Shown: positions 58,446 through 64,000 of the stretch, piece after piece
Numbering within the stretch: the stretch's first letter is position 1
Layout: each line of letters begins with the position of its first letter
Assembly: GCF_026151205.1 (NCBI RefSeq)
Contig: NC_087073.1
Span: 4,175,001 to 4,239,000, forward strand
Direction: 5' to 3'
Length of the DNA stretch: 64,000 bases
Source: Bolinopsis microptera
Lineage: Eukaryota; Ctenophora; Tentaculata; Lobata; Bolinopsidae
Position numbers and translations under genes: made by a program
Notes under the pieces: generated by a model
The model's input: the letters and a program-made list of their open reading frames with translations, nothing else
The model's database searches: none
What the model was told of the DNA's origin: nothing

Positions 58446-60351
58446 CTGAAATATGACAAAAACAGTTAATTGATATCAATTTCACTCTAGAAATAAGCTA
58501 TAAACTTATAAAATACTCATTCTTTTTCCATATTTTATGTAAAATTTGAGTATGATATGTTACATTTATTTGGAGCTATTAGATGAAAATATGAAACTTG
58601 TAAGTGAAGTTATCCCTTATTTTTGTCAATTATGGCCATCAGGAATTGGGTTTTCGCGATAAGCATGCAGTCATCACTTTAAATTTACTTACTTGTGACC
58701 CTCGTTAGAAATCCCCTCTAATCCCCCGCAAAAACTTAACGGTCGATTATATTTGTTCGCTGAGTTTCAAACCGGCGTCTCATAATGTTGACTGCTAAAA
58801 TTTGTATAGTTGATCTTAAATTTCACAGTGTTCATCCTACTGGCTTTATATAAAGAAACAAAAGATATCTTAGTTAATAATTATTATATCTGGTTATAAC
58901 TCCGAGATCATATCATGTCAGTGTTTACAGTGCGCGCGAAGTGCATGGGTACACATTTTTTGCTCTGCAACCGAACGTTTTAAACATCCTGAAATAAAGA
59001 TGTTCGGTTAGGGCTATCATTTAATAAAAACTTTTTTAGATTACTCCATTGAATCAGTTGTGGGATATAAAGAAACTTAAAAAAGCTTCATTGTGTATTT
59101 TCACACATATTTCACTCTAATGTACACCGTGAACATATCCTACCTGCTAATAGCTAGGTACATAATAAGTTTTATAATGAGTAGTCTCACCTTGTTTCCC
59201 GATTACCACTATCTCGCGCGCTTCAAAAAGGTAACCAGACGTAGTCTTCTCTAGCTTCACTGTATCTCCGTATTTGCAGCCGTATTTGGATTCAGGTGAT
59301 AGGTTATCAGGTGCTGCTCCCTCTGTGTACACTGTGAGGGTGAAGCTACTACAGTAGCTAACCTCACAGGTACTACAGTCTCTGATAGAGCAGGTCCAGG
59401 TGAGGGAAGGATTACCACTACTACTAAGCAACATCACTTTTTCAACACAGTGAACCTGGTCTAGTGTTATCTTTAACCAGGTTTTACCGTCTTCAGTTTC
59501 ACCACGTCCTATGAAGGGACGAGTCTCCAGGTCAAGGTCTATAGCGAGGTGAGCACCATTCTGCTCCTCGTTGTCATCGTAAGTGCGGGACTGTGCAGCA
59601 CTGACTGGGACTATCTCACCATCCAGTCTTTCTCTCTTAGCTGCAATAACACGTATTAGTATTAGTATTTAGAGAGTGTATTAATGTAATGTACTGCGAG
59701 CTGGTCACAAGTCCAAACGCCATCATTTCATTTTCATTATAATAACCTTATGTAGTTATTGACTACTGATGCGTAGGTTTATAATACAAGATTTATTGAA
59801 GAAACACGTCAATATTCATACAACGATTACTAATCTGCGTTACTCATACATTATCAGTGGCGTAACGTTGCCTGTTGGCGCCCCCCCCCCCTACTAATGA
59901 GTAGTCTCACCTTGTTTCCCGATTACCACTATCTCGTGCACATTAGCAAGGTAACCAGACGTAGTCTTCTCTAGCTTCACCGTATCTCCGTATTTGCAGC
60001 TGGATTCAGGTGATAGGTTATCAGGTGCTGCTCCCTCTGTGTACACTGTGAGGGTGAAGCTACTACAGTAGCTGTCAACCTCACAGGTACTACAGTCTGT
60101 GTCAGAGCAGGTCCAGGTGAGGAAAGGATTACCACTACTAAATAAATACATCACTTTTTCAACACAGTAAACCTGGTCTAGTGTTATCTTTAACCAGTTT
60201 TTACCGTCTTCACCACGTCCTATGAAGGGACGAGTCTCCAGGTCAAGGTCTATAGCGAGGTGAGCACCATTCTGCTCCTCGTTGTCATCGTAAGTGCGGG
60301 ACTGTGCAGCACTGACTGGGACTATCTCACCATCCAGTCTTTCTCTCTTAG
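58426..60351 (-). CDS. Partial gene with two F5/8C-like (galactose-binding) domains
   Basis: Exons in minus order: 60351-59911 (domain 1), 59640-59191 (domain 2), and a likely terminal exon 58445-58426. Each large exon encodes one domain of about 150 residues with SAAQSRTYDDNEEQNGAHLA, the block WLKITLDQV followed by HC or YC, and several paired Cys (TWTCSDTDCSTC). This fits F5/8 type C or fucolectin-like domains, which bind carbohydrate outside the cell. The signal-peptide exon and any further repeats lie beyond what I could find. Phase 1-1 exons allow domain gain by duplication. Confidence 0.65.
59191..59640 (-). CDS. F5/8C-like domain exon, copy 2
   Basis: Acceptor TTATTGCAG|CT, donor AAACAAG|GTGAGA, 450 bp, phase 1-1. 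Begins KRERLDGEIVPVSAAQSRTY, contains AIDLDLETRPFIGRGETEDG and ends EIVVIGKQ. Relative to copy 1 it has three in-frame indels (TE after GRGE, KYG in SKYGCKYGD, and loss of D in CEV-SY). Confidence 0.8.
59672..59890. repeat. Intron part of recent duplication, copy 1
   Basis: Nearly identical to 60545-60765, ending in GTGGCGTAACGTTGCCTGTT and a C-run. Intronic identity as high as that of the exons implies a recent event. Confidence 0.9.
59911..60351 (-). CDS. F5/8C-like domain exon, copy 1
   Basis: Same splice signals, 441 bp, phase 1-1. Contains GNPFLTWTCSDTDCSTCEVD and EGAAPDNLSPESSCKYGD. All length differences from copy 2 are multiples of three, so the reading frame has been kept in both. 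Confidence 0.8.
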
Positions 60352-60544
60352 CTGCAATAACACGTATTAGTATTACCTTATTACTTATACAGTACCTTTA
60401 TAATATGTAACTAACGATATTTTTAACTGGCTACCGTACGAGCACTATACTATATACTAAAGTTGATGTTACAAAACAGTTTTAATAAAGTAATAATTTC
60501 AATAATTATATTACGAATAATTTCAGCTAGCCTGATGGTATTCA

Positions 60545-60765
60545 GAGAGTGCATTAATGTAATGTACTGCGAGCTGGTCACAAGTCCAAACGCCATCATT
60601 TCATTTTCATTATAATAACCTTATGTAGTTATTGACTACTGATGCGTAGGTTTATAATACAAGATTTATTGAAGAAACACGTCAATATTCATACAACGAT
60701 TACTAATCTGCGTTACTCATACATTATCAGTGGCGTAACGTTGCCTGTTGGCGCCCCCGCCGAAA
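60545..60765. repeat. Intron part of recent duplication, copy 2
   Basis: Counterpart of 59672-59890. About 165 bp at 60375-60544 has no counterpart in the other copy. Confidence 0.9.
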
Positions 60766-61233
60766 AAGCGCCCCCCTGTTGGCGCCATCTCCCCTTTTGG
60801 TGCCCCTCCCTAAAATTGCAAACAAATAAGGTGATTTTAGAGGATACGACGGTAAGTTTTGCAAGTACTTTAGTTAAGTTTTAGATATTGTCTGTCCAAC
60901 ATTCCCGCGGGGTAGCCACGCCCATATTTGGTCCAAATTAGGCCGAATTTAGCCAAATACCCTGAACATGCCTCATACCCATATTTTATGTGCTCTACTT
61001 GTAGCTAGTGGTCTCCTGAACTCGTATATGAAATTTCATCAAGATTGGACTAAAAATGACTGAGTTATGAGCAAAAAACCATATGCCCATATTTGGTCAT
61101 ACGCACCAAATTTGGTAGATGTCGTCCCATAAATTGGGCAAATATCAATATTTTTGAATGAAACTTACTTTATATGAAAGGTAAGCCTAAACTACATATT
61201 CTCTGTAAGTTATAGCTTTATATCTGTTTAAAT

Positions 61234-61354
61234 GTGGATACTAAAGCGAAAAGACCACAACAAATTAATTAAATTGCCCGTATCTTGGTTCGCGATATTC
61301 GCGGAATTGATCTCATTAAAATTGTAACAACTCAATCAGTTTTCAAAATTTCAG

Positions 61355-61390
<36 letters not shown>

Positions 61391-61447
61391 ATGAAAGTGA
61401 GAAAGTGGTCATTTAAGAGCAATAACCTACATGAAACTTACCACATC
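61234..61447. repeat. Poly-C-centred repeat, copy 1
   Basis: About 215 bp sharing GCCCGTATCTTGGTTCGCGA and ATGAAAGTGAGAAAGTGGT with 62208-62429, around a run of about 38 C. Confidence 0.9.
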
Positions 61448-61507
61448 TGCTGCAAATTTGAAAAGTTCGATATCATCCTCAAATTACATACCTCAACTCT
61501 CGGAGTA

Positions 61508-61550
61508 GCTCGGAGATTGTTGACCTGTCTCAAGATGATATCGAGCTAGA
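61508..61550 (+). CDS. Small exon-like block
   Basis: SSSEIVDLSQDDIELD is encoded up to a strong donor GATG|GTGAGT. The acidic/serine composition looks coding, but the upstream acceptor is weak and no partner exon was found. Confidence 0.3.
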
Positions 61551-62207
61551 TGGTGAGTGGAAATGACACATGATAATGACACGTGATGTTATGACAACAG
61601 GTGTAACGGGACATGATGACAGAGCGGAAGTTCATTATATGTATAGACAAAAACAAATTATTCGGGGTTTTTATTTATTATCAGATTATTATTTCCTGTG
61701 GTATTTTCGCGTAATTGCACCCAGATTTGGGTTTAGATGCATGTGTCAGGTTGTGGGTAGAAAATATGAAACGCCCACGTGATAAGCACGTGACAGGTGG
61801 TAAAAGTGAGTTTAGAGCTCTGCATGGTTAGTTCAGATTGTGTGTTCTAGTGTTCTAGTGTGTTCTAGTCACTTGTTTTAGTGTGTAATAGTATGTGATG
61901 GTGACCTTTTTTGTATGCTAGCCTTTCCCTTGATTTTTGGCTCTGAAAATTATTGAGTCTCGCAGTATGACTTGTCAATCTTCACAAATACACTTACATA
62001 ACTTAAACATCAGTCCAATATGCATGCTACTGTAAGTAATAGCAATCCATGCATTCTTCTCGGCAGCTTTATCTTAATTAAAACACTTCATCTCAATTTA
62101 ATTATGGCCATAGTTGATAAAACTCCCTATAATTTCTAAAGTTTCAATAAATTGCTCTTCTGGAAATTCCAAAAATAAAAGCGTTAACGATATTTGACTG
62201 GAAATGT

Positions 62208-62429
62208 GGATACTAAAGCGAAAAAAATGTGGATACTAAAGCGAAAAAACCACAAAAAATTAATTAAATTGCCCGTATCTTGGTTCGCGATATTCGCGGA
62301 ATTGATCTCATTAAAATTGTAACAACTCAATTAGTTTTCAAAATTTCAGCCCCCCCCCCCCCCCCCCCCCCCCCATGAAAGTGAGAAAGTGGTAATTTAA
62401 GAGCAATAACCTACATGAAACTTACCACA
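62208..62429. repeat. Poly-C-centred repeat, copy 2
   Basis: Second copy, with a run of about 25 C and a local duplication of GTGGATACTAAAGCGAAAAA at the left edge. Confidence 0.9.
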
Positions 62430-62953
62430 TTGAGCAGGAGAGAAGAGTAGGTGAAGCGTTAGTAGAAGAAATATTGACATTTCTCTGTAGAAATAATTAT
62501 TTTCAGTTTGAGTTAGCTTAAAGTTTAAATTTCACAAAGCAATTTTTAAATTATACGTTTAAAAACAAAGCTCACATTCTACTCATAACAACTATATCTA
62601 GACATTAATTTCAATAGAGTTTGTTTGTTAATTCAGTTAGTTTCATTCAATTCAGTTGTTTTCAGTTTATTTCAGTAAATTTTCAGTACAGCAATTATAC
62701 CATTTAACAAAAATAGTCCTCTTATGAAATGGGAATAACATCCGGTGACCGACAACTAAGAACCTCTCATTCCGGGCTCCCACAGGTATCACATCACATG
62801 GCCCAATCAGTGATGTATCATTTCTGATGTGATCCATATGGCATTCACCCTATCATGATTTTATCATTGTAATCATAGTAAGGAAACTACTCAGTAACAA
62901 AATTAGATTTCAGATAGAAAACTTAAGAATTTAGAATTATAACTTTTATCAAA

Positions 62954-63488
62954 ATGAATGAAAATGTCGAATATTACTTTCCTGGAAAAAAAATACCAGC
63001 ATCAGAATTTACAAACTGGATAAGGACTATTACTAAAGTATAGTTGGAGGGTTGCACTTATAACTATGCAACTCCTGGTCAACGATGTTCCAAAATCGTT
63101 TTGAGGTTGCAGGCACGCTTATTTGTGCCTCAGTTAATTGGTTTTTCGAAAAACGAATTGATGAAATTCGGCCATTGGTATTTTAGGAAGACGCTGAAAT
63201 TGTCTGAGTGCAGTTATGAAGACCGATTAAACCCGCCCGAACAAAGGAACATAAGTCTTGACATGACCCCGCACCACTCCCTGAACCCCACCCAATACTC
63301 CCACCAATCTGTTTTAGCTTGCCTCCACTAACAGTCTGACTCAGACATCACAACCTAAGGTTGATTCACTTGATGGGGATTTAAAGGACGCGTTTGCTGA
63401 CTTTCTGAGTCTACATCCTCCGGAAGAGGATGTTGCTGCAGAAATTAACGGTGGAGCTAATGGCGATGTGGGGAGCTTCGGTTCGTGA
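62954..63488 (+). pseudogene. Intronless ORF with one stop and one frameshift
   Basis: ATG at 62954 begins MNENVEYYFPGKKIPASEFT. A TAG at 63041 interrupts, then the frame goes on with RLQARLFVPQLIGFSKNELM and SECSYEDRLNPPEQRNISLD. Near 63321 a one-base shift moves to a frame reading STNSLTQTSQPKVDSLDGDL and ending NGGANGDVGSFGS with a TGA at 63486. The coherent composition across both lesions suggests a degraded copy of a gene of about 178 codons. Alternatively GTTTTAG near 63321 is an acceptor and the last part is a true terminal exon. Family not recognised. Confidence 0.5.
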
Positions 63489-64000
63489 CCGGTGTTTTAT
63501 TTGGACTTTATTTTAAACGTGATCTATCATGATACCGATCCAATTTTACGTTTTGATGCCACTATCTGGGATTATAATCACGAGAATCTATAATTTTATC
63601 AATTATTAAAACCTCAGCCTCGGATTGTAAACAAGAATTGCGCCGGTGAGCGGACGCTAGATTTCCATTGACCGTAATTAATTACAATGAACAATCGTTT
63701 CATATTGGTCAAATTACCAAATTTCTTTGGGGGTGTTACAAAGCACAAAATGGAGGGGTTGCCATTGTCAATAATTTAAATCGAAAGTTAAACGACCGGA
63801 CACCGTAGCCTGTACTGTGATATGCAGTTAAAAGGACATCTGTCCGACAGCGACATCTGTCCGACTCAGGGTGGCTACCGGACAACTGAACCCAATTTGG
63901 ACTTTTTCTAGACAGGGTAGCTTGGGAAAATAATCTTAAACCCAATCAGTCTACCTAATTAACTTTGAAACGACAACTGAACCCAATCGTCAGTTAGAAA
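63489..64000. other. Right edge, nothing recognised
   Basis: AT-rich sequence with short direct repeats around ACAACTGAACCCAAT (63883 and 63972). The minus-strand ORF at 63736-63945 has no support. Confidence 0.4.

Overview
This window is nuclear DNA of a multicellular animal. It is AT-rich, with GT-AG introns from about 60 bp to 19 kb, long coiled-coil exons, an F5/8C-like galactose-binding domain on symmetric phase-1 exons, LINE fragments, and many short hAT- and mariner-type non-autonomous elements. An early-branching marine invertebrate such as a cnidarian would fit, but nothing here fixes the phylum. No prokaryotic or organellar gene is visible.

Region 1 (about 2.9-32.5 kb, + strand) is one large gene. 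I could chain 16 exons (2958-31864) with consistent splice phases into a protein of about 1022 residues. It has a basic, Ser/Pro-rich N-terminus, about 860 residues of coiled coil, a Pro-rich hinge, and a 26-residue hydrophobic, glycine-rich C-terminus. That architecture suggests a tail-anchored, golgin-like tether or scaffold, but I do not recognise the exact family. A 19-kb intron (4621-23623) separates exons 3 and 4. It holds three further candidate 5' coding blocks (9594-10837, 20603-20788, 23279-23308), all ending in phase 0 like exon 3, so they could be alternative first exons. The last of these has a CCAAT/TATA/E-box promoter. The same intron holds a likely antisense gene (7025-9134), a 16-bp satellite, a 13-bp satellite and a long foldback repeat. 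Exons 7-14 are all phase 1-1 and multiples of three. Exons 8 and 9 are a tandem duplicate. The donor of exon 15 lies in a 54-bp in-frame repeat, so the donor is present five times.

Region 2 (32.7-41.3 kb) has no convincing host gene. It is a nest of mobile elements. A 1.25-kb mariner-like shell is filled with hAT-type MITEs (8-bp target duplications) and six copies of a structured element of about 90 bp. That element has no terminal inverted repeats, a 3' hairpin and variable 8-11 bp target duplications. I consider it the best candidate for an undescribed element. A 1128-bp palindromic hAT-like element lies at 40181-41308.

Region 3 (41.6-57.4 kb) is decayed repeat DNA. It contains a minus-strand LINE (44.07-45.74 kb), a plus-strand 5'-truncated LINE with a reverse transcriptase (47.9-49.2 kb), two more 8-bp-TSD MITEs, degraded unknown ORFs (47.0 and 50.7-51.3 kb), tandem 1.34-kb units (51.9-54.6 kb), and a second copy of the foldback repeat (55.2-57.4 kb).

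Region 4 (58.4-60.4 kb, minus strand) is part of a gene with two nearly identical F5/8C-like domain exons, duplicated recently with their introns. The right end (61-64 kb) has duplicated poly-C repeats, a small plus-strand exon-like block, and a plus-strand pseudogene-like ORF (62954-63488) with one stop and one frameshift.
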